DNA of 64,000 nucleotides from Pseudorasbora parva (Eukaryota; Chordata; Actinopteri; Cypriniformes; Gobionidae): NCBI RefSeq assembly GCF_024679245.1, contig NC_090177.1, positions 51,445,478 to 51,509,477 of the forward strand, read 5' to 3'. Shown piece by piece: positions 31,760 to 43,620 of this stretch (position 1 is its first letter; each line of letters starts with the position of its first letter). The notes under the pieces were generated by a model. It saw only the letters and a program-made list of their open reading frames with translations, ran no database searches and was not told where the DNA came from. The position numbers and the translations under genes were made by a program.

Positions 31760-34700
31760 GTGAAAACAGGCACAGAACTGAATTGAGGAATTCCTGGAAT
31801 ATCACAGGTGGAATATTTCAGGTCCAAAATATAGCAAAAATGTTGGTCTCCATGGTAACTAGCCTGCAGCACCATATGCCATCTTCCTTATGCCAACATG
31901 CAGGGCAAAAAATACCACTTTCACATACTCCGCCATAACACTTTAACTGCATATCTGCGTTTTGAGGTGGACTAGTGAGTCACGTCTGTATTTTGAGTTG
32001 TGTTGACCAATGATTGATTGCATCAATTACAGCAAAGTGAAAAGTGGCATGCATTGTGTACAAAACAAATATTACTTTAATCTAAGTGTGATACAGTATA
32101 TATCTGACACAGTTCACTGAGATATCATTCTATATGTAAATATTAGTGATGGAAAATCACTTTTTTTTTTAAATTTTTCTTATTTGCTTGAAAAATGCTT
32201 AACCCCTATGAATTTCTGTATGATGAAATTTATTTTGAATAAAAAAAACTGAGCATCTCGTTTGAGATAATCCTCTGAATAGAGTAATCAAATCGGTCAC
32301 AATCTTCCTTTATACTTTTTTACAGGGCCAAACTCTTCAGAGGGAACAAAAACTGAATGGAGATTATGATATTAAAGTTGAACAGGTGAGTTTATAAAAG
32401 TCAAAAGACAAATCAAATCATTTTTTAACTGTCCCTGCGGTTTTCATACAGAAAAATATATGTTTGTTACATATTCTCATGATCTCCACAGTGGTACAGT
32501 AACCTACATTTGACATCAAATACATACATTTACTCTGTGTCTTTGTGGCATTCTATTTAAAACTTAACACAATTAAGCCAATATTCAATACACAGCTTTC
32601 TAATGCCACCTGGGAACATGACATGGACTACGACCTCAGTCTAACATGACTCAAGAAGACTGGACACTCATTCAGCACACAACTTCCTCATACCACCTGG
32701 GAATATGGCATGGACACTAATGATAGTTTAATTGTTATATACACACTGTCCGAAACATTTATGACAGCAAAAAAAATAAAAATATATATATATATATATA
32801 TTATTCAATGTCTACTTCTATGTACCCGAGGTAAGGGATTTCCAAACCAGTGGCTGTTTCTGAACTGCAACCAATGGCATAAATGTAACTGATGCTGGGT
32901 CCCATGGTTCAAACCACGACCTAAAACAGCTTTCTGTAATGGTCGATACCATGGAGCCAGTAACTTTCAAGCAGGGCCCTGAGGCACCCCCTGTAGTAAT
33001 GATGAGGTATGGGCATGAGGAGACTAGGCAAGACACAGATACGGTAATAGGGGAAACAAACGAGCCATTCATAACCCCAACGAGACTGTGGCTCTGCAGC
33101 CAGAACTCAACTGCCTTACATCGCTCATAGGGTTGAGCTGGAGGGCCAAGAGAGTGATGTTACGATTACATTCTCAACCAAAATGACAGAGCTGCTGGCA
33201 CCGCCTTCTTCCGTCACAGACACAAGACGTGGTGAACAATCGCGAAACTGGGGACTTTGGGGACTTTGACCACGAGCTAGAATCTGAATAAGTTGATCTA
33301 TTTGCTTTTGCTGCTGATGCATTTGCTGCTGATGATTCCAGTAATGCACCTTATTCTGATGAACGCCTCCCATGTTTGGAGTTTATCCCTGTATCACTGT
33401 GAACCACAGATTGGCTCCGCCCTCTGGCACCACCTGACATCCCCTCTCGTTCCAAGCGAATAGCTTCCCCTCGCACCTCCAAAAGTGTTGCAGCAGGCTG
33501 ACGCCGGACTAGTTGTTTTAATTCCCAACATAACACTAACACACCTTCAATTAATTGGTTCCATTCTCAAGGAACGAATACAAAACGGTCCATGGAACAA
33601 GCATTAATTCAACAGAACCTAGTGCTACCAGTCGTGACATGCTACTAGATGCTCCGCCAGGATCAAGGAACTCAACCAGTGCCCATTCCTGTCGCAGTCC
33701 CTCATTACCAGCCTTCAACTGGACCACAAGATTTCTTATTTCACGTAATTCAGCTTCCATAGTTAAAAACTATAAGGGGGTACTTACCAAGCAAATATCC
33801 ACTGCACCACTCAAACAAAACCAACTAAGACAAAAACAATCACCATGTCTAAATCTGTACAACAGTCACAAAACTCTGCCAACGTGACACCAAATGTGGC
33901 ATTCTAAAAAAATACTTAACACAATTAAGCCAATTATGGCAACAACTACACTATGTCACCCCGTAAATTGACACAAAGTACCATAAGTACACAGATACGT
34001 AGTAGCTGAGATAGGTATCAGACAACAATGTAATGTTGTGGTTGTAGTATAATGTGTTGGTTGTTATATGCTCATTATAATTGAAAGAAATTCAGGTAAA
34101 AAGAACAAACAACCAGAAGTTGTGTGGCTGCCTTTTTTATCAAGCAGAATTAATCATTGTTTATGTTGGAAACCCACCCAAAATCAGATATAAAACTGTA
34201 TTTGATTTAAATATAATTATGAGATGTTATAACATGTCTAACATACTCCTCAGCCACACTCCAGGACATTAACACGGCATACCAGAAATGACATCAGACT
34301 CAAAAATGATGCTTTTTAGATGTCAAAATCATTCCTTTCTATACCCGTGGAATGTACCCTTTCACCCTCAATAACAATAATGGTGGATCACATTACCACA
34401 TCTTTAAGGACTTTTTGTGACATGAATGAAGCAAATAATATGTTTACATTTATAGTCAATTGGGAAACGCTTTACAAACTGTTACATTAATATTGTAACC
34501 GTCTCGGTTACGAATGTAACCTTAGTTCCCTGAAGAGGGAACGAGACGCTGCATTGAAATGCTGTGAGAACGCCTCTGCGTGATCGCGTCATGAAGCGCG
34601 TGTCGAATCAGTCCAATCGGAAGAAGGAACATCATAGGCCGGAAACTATAAAGCACCCGCGAACACAAACAGAAACTAGCTTCAGAAAAGCCTGAAGTAA

Positions 34701-37700
34701 GTGATCACGGGCATGCCGGGAGTATGGGAGGGTGACCCAGCGTCTCGTTCCCTCTTCAGGGAACTAAGGTTACATACGTAACCGAGTCGTTCCCTATCAG
34801 GGAACTCGAGTTGTGTCGAAACGCTGTGAGAATGCTTATACCCACATCGCCATAGGACCAAATGCCTCGTATGTGTGAAACCGTTGCGCACGCGACTACG
34901 ACAACACCTGCGCTCCAACCGTAGATGCTGACAAAGGTAAGCGGGAGGACCAGCCTGCCGCAATACAAACATCCTGGAGGGAACCTCCTGACAACAGTGC
35001 TTTAGAAGCAGCCATACCCCTAGTAGAATGAACCCGGACGGCCAAAGGAGACGGCTGTCTGGACGCCTCATAAGCAAGCGAGATGGCCTCGACCACCCAC
35101 TTGCTCATTCTCTGCTTAGATACCGGAGCACCCTTCGGGGCTCCAAAACAGACAAACAGCTGGTCAGTCTTTCTCCACAGGGCAGCTCTGTGGACATAGG
35201 CATCTAATGCCTTAACTGGGCAGAGCAGATTGAGTTTCTCTTGGTCTGACATCACGAAGGGAGGAAGACAGAAGGCCTGAAGAGTGATAGGACCCCTAGG
35301 GCCGGTCGGGACCTCATGACGCAATCACACAGAGAGTCACGCGCTTCATGACGCGATCACGCAGAGGCGTTCTCACAGCGTTTCGACGCAGCTCGAGTTC
35401 CCTGATAGGGAACTATCATTTTAAATAGCCACACCTGTTAGGAAATATGGTTGTCAATACAAACATTGACTGAGTGAAGCAAATTATTTATTTTTTAAAG
35501 ATAAAGATTAATGCAAAGATATGTACATATGACACCTACCTGAAGACGGTATGGGGCCGATAGTGTCACTGGCTTCACTCACTCCCACTTTACCCACTAC
35601 CCTGTAGCGGATCATGTACTGCTTTTCAGACTCCAATCCAGTCAGAGTAAAGACTTCATCAGGTGTGTTTATGGCACGCCACTTTTCCTCGATCACCTGC
35701 CGGTACTCCACTCTGAACTTCACAGTTTCTCCAGTTGGGGACTTCTGCAGTTTCAGGGACACACTGCCCTCCAGGACCTTCTTCACTTCTGGTGGAGGAG
35801 GCTTCGACACGGGCTGGAATTGTGTGTCTGTAAGCTTCCCTTTTTCATACAGACGGATGGAGGAGCCTGGACTGGATGGATCAGAGATGGCAGAAATAAT
35901 GAATAGGTATGTCTTTTCATCTTTATTAGCCTCCGAAAAACTTCTGAAAAGAGAGAAGGTTTCTCTCATCTTTGACATGACAGCAGTATTGTTGAACCAC
36001 TTTCTGACAGATGCCACAGAAACCATGTTGTGTTCCCCATCTAGCTCTTTAAACTTGTCAGATTCCAGAAACTTTGTCAGGGTTGAAAGATACGGGTCTT
36101 CATACTTCAGCGATGTGAAGGTCAAGCACACCACAACATCAATATCAAGATTAAAGAGGATGGTGTTGAGACGATCTGAGTCTTGAATTGTGATTCCCTC
36201 CAGCATCTCGATGTGAGAACTCAAGAGGTCAAATTCAGTTTGTACATCATCTAACCACTGGTTAAGCCTGTCCGCTTTAAAAGGGGAGCTGTAGTGGATC
36301 TTCTGAATGTCTTCTAGCGACTTCTCCTCCATCTCTCCTCCTCGTATAGCAGGCAAGACCCTGGCCACTGCTTTCATGAGCATTGTCTTGTAAATGCTAA
36401 ATGAGCTCTGAAATAAGTGCAGCCTTTCTTTGATATCATTGAAATCATTCACCAGTGTTTTTCTGGACAGGTCGTTGTATGTCCTCTCTACTTCTCCCAG
36501 CCCCTCCATTATATCTTCAATTTTGGAAACCAGACGTGTGGTGATTTCTCTCTCCATCTGAGCAGCTTTTGTATCCAGTAGAGAAAGAGGATAGAGCCAG
36601 ACTTTGACTGGAACTGCATTCTGTGGATTCTCCTTCAGGATAGTGGGGAGCTTCTTGTACACATCTAGGGCCTCCATGAAAGTGGTGGGGTTCTGATCAA
36701 GGCGTAAGTCACCATGAAAGGTGCAACCAATGCTCTCAGCCATTTTCTTATCACCATCTGTCATTTTTAGAGCTCCTTCTCCCTCAATAGAGAACTGAGG
36801 TATGTTCTTGACCATGACATTCAGTTTTCCCTCATTCTCCTGCTTTTCTTCCTTTTCTGAAAATCTCCGATCAAACACCATGAAGGCCTGAGCTCCGTAC
36901 AGTACAGCCGTGACCACATGAGTGGCAGTTTTCTGATCAAATACTTGAGGGTAGGTGATCTGGCCCAGATGCCTCATAGTGAGCTGATCAAATCTGGTGG
37001 TTTCACTGTAATACATTGTTACTCTGGACTGTTGGTTTGAGGATTTGGTGTCTCGCAGAAACTTGGCAGATCCTCCCACCTCCACCAGCCCTCCTAAGAA
37101 GCTGGCCTTCAGGGAAGCACTTACATCCAGGAGACTGGCCTTACTAGAGAGAGAGTCGGAGCTACTTAAGTCAAAATGTGTTTTGTGCTGTACACGGCTG
37201 TCCAAATCTTCACTCAGTGAATTCTTATCCCACAGAGTAACACCTGAAATGAGAAATGGCTTTAACAGTCCCATATGAGGACACGATGCACGGTTGAAGA
37301 ATCTTGCAGGTTTTATCATGTTACACAAGTACTAGTAATGCAACATTGGTTGAAGAGGGAAAAATAAACTTTTATTATTTTATTTTAGGTTGGTAAAGTA
37401 CCTGGAATGAAGGTATCCTTGCGGAGGTCATACAGCATACCAGGATACAGAGGTCTTCCCAGAGCTGCCACTACAATGGGCTCTGATGTCAAAGCTAGAG
37501 TAAATAAGAAATAAAATGTAATATTTTTACTTAGGCAAGGCAAGTTTATTTGTATAGCACATTTCATACCCAATGGCAATTCAAAGTCCTTTACATAGAA
37601 ATTAATTAAAACAGTTGAAACAAACATTAAAACATGTAATAATAAATAAACAAATAATAAAACTTAGAACATTCATAATATATATTAACAAAAGTACATC

Positions 37701-39183
37701 TGGTGATAATGAATAATGCTTTCCCCACCAGAATTTTTTTTAAAGTTGCCAGCCACCGTCAGCATTTTTAACCTTTTTCAAAGGTTTCTGGCCCCCAGAA
37801 TATTTAGTTTTATGAATATTTAAACATACACAATATCAAAAGAAAACAGCCCCTATGCTAAAAAAAAGTTTTATTCCAGTTTTATACATGCCTTTTTTAT
37901 CATCACTTTAATATGGATAAGTTTCATTTTAAAAAAAGCAACAACAAAAAAAAAGCAAAAAGCTGGGATTTTTTTGTTGTTGTCAAAGACTACATCCAAA
38001 TGAGATTCAGAACAATGATAAAAACACAGATGGATTAGATGGAGTCCATCACCAGAGTTTTAAAGTCATTTAGCTCGTCCTGGGGTGACATTTCATTCAG
38101 TAACATTAAGCAGTTTTGATTTATATCCTGTTTAATGTTGATGATTACGTTATTTTATATAAAGCATATGATTACATATGATATCACTTGTCTGCTTCTT
38201 TTTTACCTGTGTTTTGACTAGGACATTCAGTACTCTTTCAGAAGATGTGTAATTGTGCCCCCTATAGTATAACAGTGAAAGCACGGAAACATGGAAGTTT
38301 CCGTCAATGGTAGGGAAAGAGTTGATATGGAAGAAATCCATTATAAAATAAAAGTTAGAAAAAAATAGAAAATTACAGAATTTCAACCTTTCAGTCAGAA
38401 TATATAAAATCATTTCAAATGCTATATTCACATTTACAAATTCAACACATGCTTTTCTCCAAAGCAACTAATAATAGAGTCTCTTACATTAATTACCAGA
38501 CATGGGTCTACATGGCAGTAGTTAGAGAGGGGCTTTACCATAAACTGGTCTCTGGAATGCCATCCTAAATGATGTTCACTACACTCCCCTCTGGTTCGCC
38601 CTCACTCTTCCAGCTCCACAGGTGCTGGACGCCATGCTCCTGAGAGCGACCCATTCTTTTACAAATGTTTGTAGAAGCATCTGCATGCCTAGTGCTTGAT
38701 TTATACACCTGTGGCCAGTGAATGTGGTCCGGTTACATAGTGTTACGCGTCAACAAGACATAAATGTCACGTCACAGAATACCCAGATTCTAAATGTCTG
38801 AAGGAAGACTTTCTCTTGCTATGGCGATTCATGCGGTGAAGGGAAGAAGACTTGAAGTAAATTCAGATGCCCGATTGTACTTCCTAAGACAATCTGTCCT
38901 GAGACAATTTGTCCTTCTAATGATTTTAAATCCGTCCCTATGATATTGTTATAGCATATTCTAATTTTGTAACATTTTAATCTTACCTGGATATTTTGTG
39001 TTTCCTTTGGTATCAGGTTTAGATTGTAGCACTTCCTATTTGGAAGAATGGTTCATAAAATCATATAGAAAGAGTTTTTATTCTTCATCTCATGAAATAC
39101 ATCGGTTTACACTTCCACATTTTGTTTGAGAGATGGCACTTACCTGTGCATTCACCACAGCTAGGGTTGCCCACACTAAACAT
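29342..39183 (-). CDS. stonustoxin-like (SNTX family) protein with FN3 and PRY-SPRY
   Basis: A five-exon model on the minus strand: 39183-39144, 37494-37402, 37243-35540, 30128-30093, 29877-29342. All four introns are GT-AG and all junctions are phase 1. The joined length is 2,409 nt, exactly 803 codons with the stop, and no internal stop appears. Domain order is an SNTX N-terminal MACPF/CDC-like region with [20 protein letters not shown], a helical FAT-like region, a thioredoxin-like region, fibronectin type III, a short linker, and C-terminal PRY-SPRY. The family includes fish venom pore-formers, but most teleost members are non-venom paralogs of unknown, possibly immune, role. I infer no toxicity. 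The first exon is the weakest part of the model. Confidence 0.85.
30093..30128 (-). CDS. exon 4: 36-bp linker before PRY-SPRY
   Basis: Bounded by acceptor TTCCACAG and donor GTAAGT. It encodes [10 protein letters not shown] in phase 1-1, joining the FN3 exon to PRY without changing frame. The size and motif are typical for fish genes with a PRY-SPRY exon. Confidence 0.88.
30486..31756. repeat. compound (GT)n tracts with a short telomere-like minisatellite
   Basis: Long GT runs alternate about ten times with the block GATGGGTAGGTTTAGGGG. The flanks GACATATGAGGACTC near 30570, and the twice-repeated GGTTTGCACAGTATAAAACC with ATTACGCCTATGG (31350 and 31645), belong to one dispersed cyprinid repeat. 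The array therefore grew inside that repeat. All long frames here are Cys-Val or Thr-His repeats and are spurious. It lies in intron 3 of the SNTX-like gene. Confidence 0.95.
31757..32325. other. no recognised gene (intron sequence)
   Basis: AT-rich, with short frames only. No element ends are recognised. Confidence 0.3.
32326..32385 (+). pseudogene. exon-like block resembling synapsin exon 2, one base short
   Basis: A 60-bp block between acceptor TTTTTACAG and donor GTGAGT. Read with the first base completing a codon it gives AKLFRG. After a one-base slip in an AAAAA run it gives [11 protein letters not shown] and ends exactly at the donor. Vertebrate synapsins have a W-A-K-x-F-x-G-K-K ... 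DIKVEQ segment at the start of their C domain (from memory). A single missing A or G would restore frame, so either this is a dead exon or the A-run is miscalled. The strand is opposite to the SNTX-like gene. No further synapsin exon is seen in the window. Confidence 0.45.
32544..33935 (-). mobile_element. gypsy-like LTR element remnant
   Basis: A ~40-bp direct repeat (32544-32582 and 33896-33934), containing CTTAACACAATTAAGCCAAT and TGTGGCATTCTA, brackets the region. In minus-strand sense it would be the LTR 3' terminus, ending GAATGCCACA. Just inside the 5' copy, TTTGGTGTCACG could be a degraded primer-binding site. Most of the interior is lost. Confidence 0.45.
33125..33760 (-). pseudogene. 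degenerate gypsy gag fragment
   Basis: From 33760 the frame opens [20 protein letters not shown], a helical gag start. It breaks, then resumes with [20 protein letters not shown] (33351-33542) and a Gln-rich segment (33125-33373). These blocks look like the N-terminal and post-capsid parts of a fish gypsy gag, with the capsid deleted between them. Stops and frameshifts separate all three pieces. Confidence 0.5.
34505..35426 (-). mobile_element. DIRS-like retrotransposon remnant
   Basis: Inverted terminal repeats at 34511-34601 and 35338-35426 share CACGCGCTTCATGACGCGAT and TCACAGCG. Between them lie the end of a tyrosine recombinase gene and an internal region (34741-34835) that repeats pieces of both ends (GGGAACTAAGGTTACAT; GGGAACTCGAGTTGTG). 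The latter is like the internal complementary region of DIRS elements. RT, RNase H and gag are missing, so this is an internally deleted copy in intron 3 of the SNTX-like gene. Confidence 0.72.
34896..35324 (-). pseudogene. tyrosine recombinase C-terminal fragment (DIRS type)
   Basis: It contains [41 protein letters not shown], and the catalytic HxxR block [20 protein letters not shown]. It then changes frame near 34925, losing the final tyrosine region. This family of recombinases inserts DIRS circles without target duplication. Without the tyrosine and N-terminal part the fragment is inactive. Confidence 0.75.
35540..37243 (-). CDS. exon 3: SNTX core with FN3
   Basis: A 1,704-bp exon, entered by acceptor CATTTCAG and left by donor GTAGGT. 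It encodes ~568 residues: the MACPF/CDC-like region (first ~210), a helical FAT-like part (to ~330), a thioredoxin-like segment (to ~470), then FN3 (last ~95, with [20 protein letters not shown]). A single large exon for this part is usual for the family. No stop or frameshift is visible. Confidence 0.93.
37402..37494 (-). CDS. exon 2: SNTX N-terminal conserved block
   Basis: 93 bp between acceptor TTACTCTAG and donor GTACTT. It encodes [18 protein letters not shown], the conserved start of SNTX-type proteins. It joins exon 3 in phase 1. Confidence 0.9.
37531..37628 (-). mobile_element. L2-clade LINE 3' tail in intron 1
   Basis: On the minus strand it ends GTATGAAATGTGCTATACAA followed by ATAAACTTGCCTTGCC, the same tail as the LINE at 1690-1790. 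Only ~100 bp remain. Confidence 0.8.
37629..39143. other. intron 1 sequence, nothing recognised
   Basis: AT-rich, with no recognised gene or element apart from the LINE tail just outside. Confidence 0.4.
39144..39183 (-). CDS. exon 1 (tentative) of the SNTX-like gene
   Basis: It ends at a strong donor TGCACAG|GTAAGTG. The ATG at 39183 gives [13 protein letters not shown] and leaves phase 1, as exon 2 requires. A longer start at 39233 gives a signal-peptide-like sequence, but in phase 0, which does not fit exon 2. I chose the phase-compatible start. An unseen alternative exon is possible. Confidence 0.5.
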
Positions 39184-39202
39184 GTTGAGTAGATCCAGCT
39201 CG

Positions 39203-42200
39203 GCTGCTTCAGGGACATCATAAGTGCCGCCATCTTAGAATCATCAACAAGGAGACCTGTGTGAATATCAGTGAAGGTCAGTGAAGGAGTCGCATTCCAC
39301 AACCTTGTCTTGTTTAGTTTTATTGTCATATTCTGCTTTGTTGTCTCTGTGCCTGTGAGTTCTGTTCCTGATTGTGCACACATGTTTTTTTGATTATCAT
39401 TCCACATGTATTTAAGCACTCAGGTTTCCTCAGTTAAAGTTTCTGTGCCATCAATGTTAATGTGTATTTAAACCTCTAGGGTCAACTAATGCAATGACTG
39501 CCCAGCATGGTTTGGTAGATTTTTTTGGTGATTATCTGTCCTTTTTGTCAAACAGGAATGAGTAATACAAGTGGGTAATTTTGTGTATACTCTAAATAAC
39601 AACAAAATGTTGTACATTTGTCAAATAAAGTAAATAAACAGGATGTGCTTTCTGCCATCTAAGTGATCTCAGTGATGGCAGAAAGCTCAGCCTATTTGTT
39701 TGCACTGTTTGTCTCTCTGAACTATTTTCTGAAATGCATTTAAAAGGCTTGGTGCTTTGTGAGTTCACGTCAATGGCCTGGACCGAAGACAAGAACATGT
39801 TGAAAGTCGTTATTTAGATTTATTTATTTTTGCACACAAAAACTATTCTCATTGCTTCATAAAATATTTTTTTCTTCTTATATCAACTCTATAAACGAAT
39901 GTTGTCTCCTTTTATAGCAGGTGAACCTCCTAAATAGTATTCTATATCAGAAACAATCGATTGCTTTAAAGGGTCATGAAACCCCCCTGCTGCAGCGGTG
40001 TTTTTTCACACCTTCGATTTGAAAAGGCTTGTTAAAGGGGAGTGGTCGACTGTGAAAAGGTGGGATGGTATTGTGTGGAAAGAGGGAATGGTTTGCATAA
40101 ATAGGGGAGTGTCAGTAGGTGCATTAAGATTAGAGATACCAACAGCAGCAGTTACAGCGGATCTGAGACATGTTCTTGGTTCACGTTGGCATTGTTTACC
40201 ACAGTGAGATTAAATGAGGGATGAGTACAGCGAATGAGAGAGCTATGAGTGGCGTGCAGCAGAGATCGCAAATCATTCAGCTCTTCAAACCAGCATAATT
40301 CAGTGAGAGATGAAAATAAATGTTATTCTGCATGACGAAATATTTTGCAAACGTGATAAAACTATATTTGTCCAAATATGCACGCTGTTTGGCAAGATGA
40401 ACAACGCGCCGACGTGATAAGAGAACGTGAACCACCCAACATGCGATGCGACAGAGATGTGTAATTCTAGATCGGGGTAAAAGCGAAGGGGTTTGAGGCT
40501 AGTCTTGACCGCGCATCTGAAGCAGAGCGACGCGCGCTGGGGTGCCGTGACGATCCGCGCGGTCACTCGGCAGCTAAATCTATATTTGTCCAAATATGCA
40601 GCACACTGTTTCACTAAGAGCCCGAACACATGCGGTTTAGTGCATGTCTATGACTACAAATAAAACGGAGAGGACGTGGCTTTTGTTCATTAGCCTAGAG
40701 ATTACAGATTGGTTATTTTGCACTCCTGACATAGATAGTCAACGTTTGCAGGTTCGGCGTGCGATTGCTCAAGTTAATTTTAATTTACCGAGCCTTTGTA
40801 GCAAAGGCTTCCACAGACGGCTCCGGTTACAGCTCGCTCAGTGCCCTTTACGTTACTTCGTATCAGCACAACGCCTAGCTTTCCTCCGTGACTTTTCCGC
40901 ACGCTGCTTCCAAAACTTCCCCACCATATCTCTACAATAACGATGGAAGACGAGCCTGACAGAAGTGACTGTCTCATGCATATTAACTAAATTATCTTGT
41001 ATGCATACTACAGCACAGGGATTGGACTGAATGAGCTTTATGTCATAATTATATATCGAGAGTCGCTCAGAGCGGTCGCCGTCAGCATGTGCCCACCAGC
41101 CCATACTTGAGCCGAAAAGGCCGCGCCGACGTCAGCATTTGTGACGCTGCTCCGACTAAGCTTTTCAAACCCATAAGACAGAAATCGCTCTGAAAAATGC
41201 AAAAATAACTATTTTCTAATGGCGAATGCATCAGATATATGTCTACCTTTGAGTGAGGACACGTTCAAGATGCGGTGCAGTTGGAGTTGGAGGCCTTAGA
41301 GAAACAGCTAAAGGTTCTTGTTCTGTAGTACAGAGACAGTATAGAAACTGTGTCTATTCCATGAATATTGAGGTCAAAATCCTCTATAGGATCTAGAGAA
41401 AATCTAATCATTATTAAATGAAGAGTATGTAGGATTGTGGCCAAAACTGGTACTGCAATCTCTTTCAGATGACTGTAGAGCAGTGTATCCCCCTCCCCCT
41501 GACTCGAGGTTGCCAGATTGGCTACAGGATCCAGCAGAACGTCTGTAGCTGCAGCTGTGGTAACTAGAGCAGATCTGGTAACCTGAATGCCCAAACACTA
41601 CTGACTCCGTGATTGATAGAAATCATGGTTTGGGGCGGAGCTTCGTGCCAAAACTCAACATGTCAAAATCAACATCTGTTGAGGGCTGCAACAACAACTT
41701 TATAATGACAATATCCTATCCTACGTATTTGAAATTAACATGATTTCTTAATGTCTAGTGACATATCAGTGCCATTTTATGATTAATTGAAATACATTTC
41801 TTAAATACAGTTCCTTTAGACCAGAGAATCTGAAAAGGACAAAAAAACTAGGTCTCCTTGAAGGTGTCATTAGCTGTCGTTTTTAGTTTTTATACTGTTG
41901 TCTGAGGTAAACTAATGATTGTTTGTTTTTTATATTCAAAAACATCATAACTAATAAGTAATAGGCTATTTTCTACACTGGTTTTAAGGTTCTCTCCAAA
42001 ACGCTGGGTTTTGATGGGCGTGCTGCACTGGAGACTTGGAAGTAAATGCCCACAGCTAGGATTGGATAATATTTGCATATTTAATGAGCTTAAGCTCCCC
42101 TGTCAGTTCACATCAGGGAGGAGTGAATAAGGGAGAAGCCGCTGGAACTGGAATGGTTCTCTCGATCACAGGCTCGTAAATGTCTTTATTAAACAAACAT

Positions 42201-42578
42201 AATAATTTATTTCTCATCCACTCGCGTTTGATTGGACTATTATTTTTATATTACACATAGCCCGCACGTTCGGACGATATAAACGCAAACCACACGCACA
42301 CACACGTGGGCATAAGCCGCCCTTCAAATGTCAGCTCGAGAGAGAAGGAGAATAGCACGGATCAAGACCGAATATTATGAGATTCATCTGCCTGCCAGGC
42401 TTTGCGAGTCTTTACGTGTCTGAGTCCAATGTGCTAAAGGTATGCTCTGTTAGACAAATACACATAAGCAAAATGATCTATAACAATGCAGTACTACCAC
42501 ATATTAAAAAACGTTGTGTTTTGCACCATTCCTGTCAGATCCAATATAGAAGAAACAGCTTTGTGTTTTAATCTCATT
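39203..42578. other. 3.4 kb without a recognised gene
   Basis: AT-rich at both ends, with a GC- and CpG-richer middle (40430-41150). TTTAAAGGGTCATGAAACCC at 39964 looks like the end of a DNA element, but I found no inverted partner. A 25-bp block at 41437-41460 is shared in reverse with 28820. Several 60-110 codon frames are chance. Confidence 0.4.
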
Positions 42579-43617
42579 GGCCCTCATTTATCAATCTTGC
42601 GTAGAAACGGGTGTATATGTTGGCGTTAGATTATGCTTACACTCCTCTCACGGTCTGATTTATGAAACTGTGCGCACCTCTGCAATTCAGGTGTACGCAA
42701 TACCTGCCCTTGATAAATGCGGCAGCTGAAAACGATCGTCATTAGAATAACACGCCCCTATATATTCAAGGCTCCGCCTCCCCCACGCCCTCATTTTACG
42801 CCATGGACAAACAGAAGACGGCAAAGAAGCGAAACTTCTCCGACGTGGAGATTGAGACCATCACCAGGTGGAAAAAACGAAATTGTTTTATTTGGGAGTT
42901 TAAAGAATGGGAATAAAGGCACCCACAAAAACAAAATATGGACCTAAATTATGAGTACTGTTAATAGTGTGGAGTTTGAGAAGCGCAATCCAGCAGTTTA
43001 AAGCTGTCTGGATGAGAAATACTTATCACAATGCATTATTTTACAGCACATGTTTTGAAACAATTAGCATTCAATTTCGTATCACGGCACATGTATTGGG
43101 GTGTACGATATGATGATGATGTGATGTGGAGTACCATTCATTCACATTAATAATTACATGACAATTTGTAAGATTCTTCTTCTTATGATTTTTATTATTA
43201 ATGACGCTTATTGTTATTTAGAAGAAGAATGTCGTCATTATTTATTTTATTATTATTATTTAAAAGAAGAAGAATGTCATTTTTATTATTTTGTCAGTCT
43301 GAATTATTTTCAGTCCAGTCCGTGCGCAGCTGTCGGGCCTAACCCTGAAGCGTCAGGTAAAGCGCACAGGCTCTACTGGAGGAATACAGGCCTACAAATC
43401 AAATGCTTTGGTAAAGTCACACAAATTAAACACTGAAGTCCATGTTGCACAAAAATAAACACTGATGTTTATAATTACTATGTTGTTGTTGTTTTTACAG
43501 TGGGTCATAATATAGCATATATTTGTCAGTGCGTTTTGTGGTGTTAGGAATTGTTTTTCTGCGCATTTTCGCACTAACTCCAAACGTGCGTTGGAGTACT
43601 TTTGATAAATGAGGGCC
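42579..43617 (+). mobile_element. PIF/Harbinger-type non-autonomous element
   Basis: The inverted ends are GGCCCTCATTTATCA and TGATAAATGAGGGCC, flanked by ATT on both sides (42576-42578 and 43618-43620). It keeps the first codons of a Myb/SANT-like accessory protein, but no transposase. Its interior is AT-rich. Confidence 0.85.
42803..42949 (+). pseudogene. Myb/SANT-like Harbinger accessory protein, N-terminal remnant
   Basis: The ATG at 42803 opens MDKQKTAKKRNFSDVEIETI, a start like that of the DNA-binding partner protein encoded by fish Harbinger elements. The frame shifts near 42868, and IVLFGSLKNGNKGTHKNKIW continues in another frame to the stop at 42947. Confidence 0.65.
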
Positions 43618-43620
43618 ATT

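Noticed and set aside
30419..31875. Cys-Val and Thr-His repeat frames
   Set aside because: They are direct translations of (GT)n or (AC)n.
39144..39233. Signal-peptide-like start at 39233 for the SNTX-like gene
   Set aside because: It ends in phase 0 at the donor while exon 2 needs phase 1. It could be used only with an additional exon.
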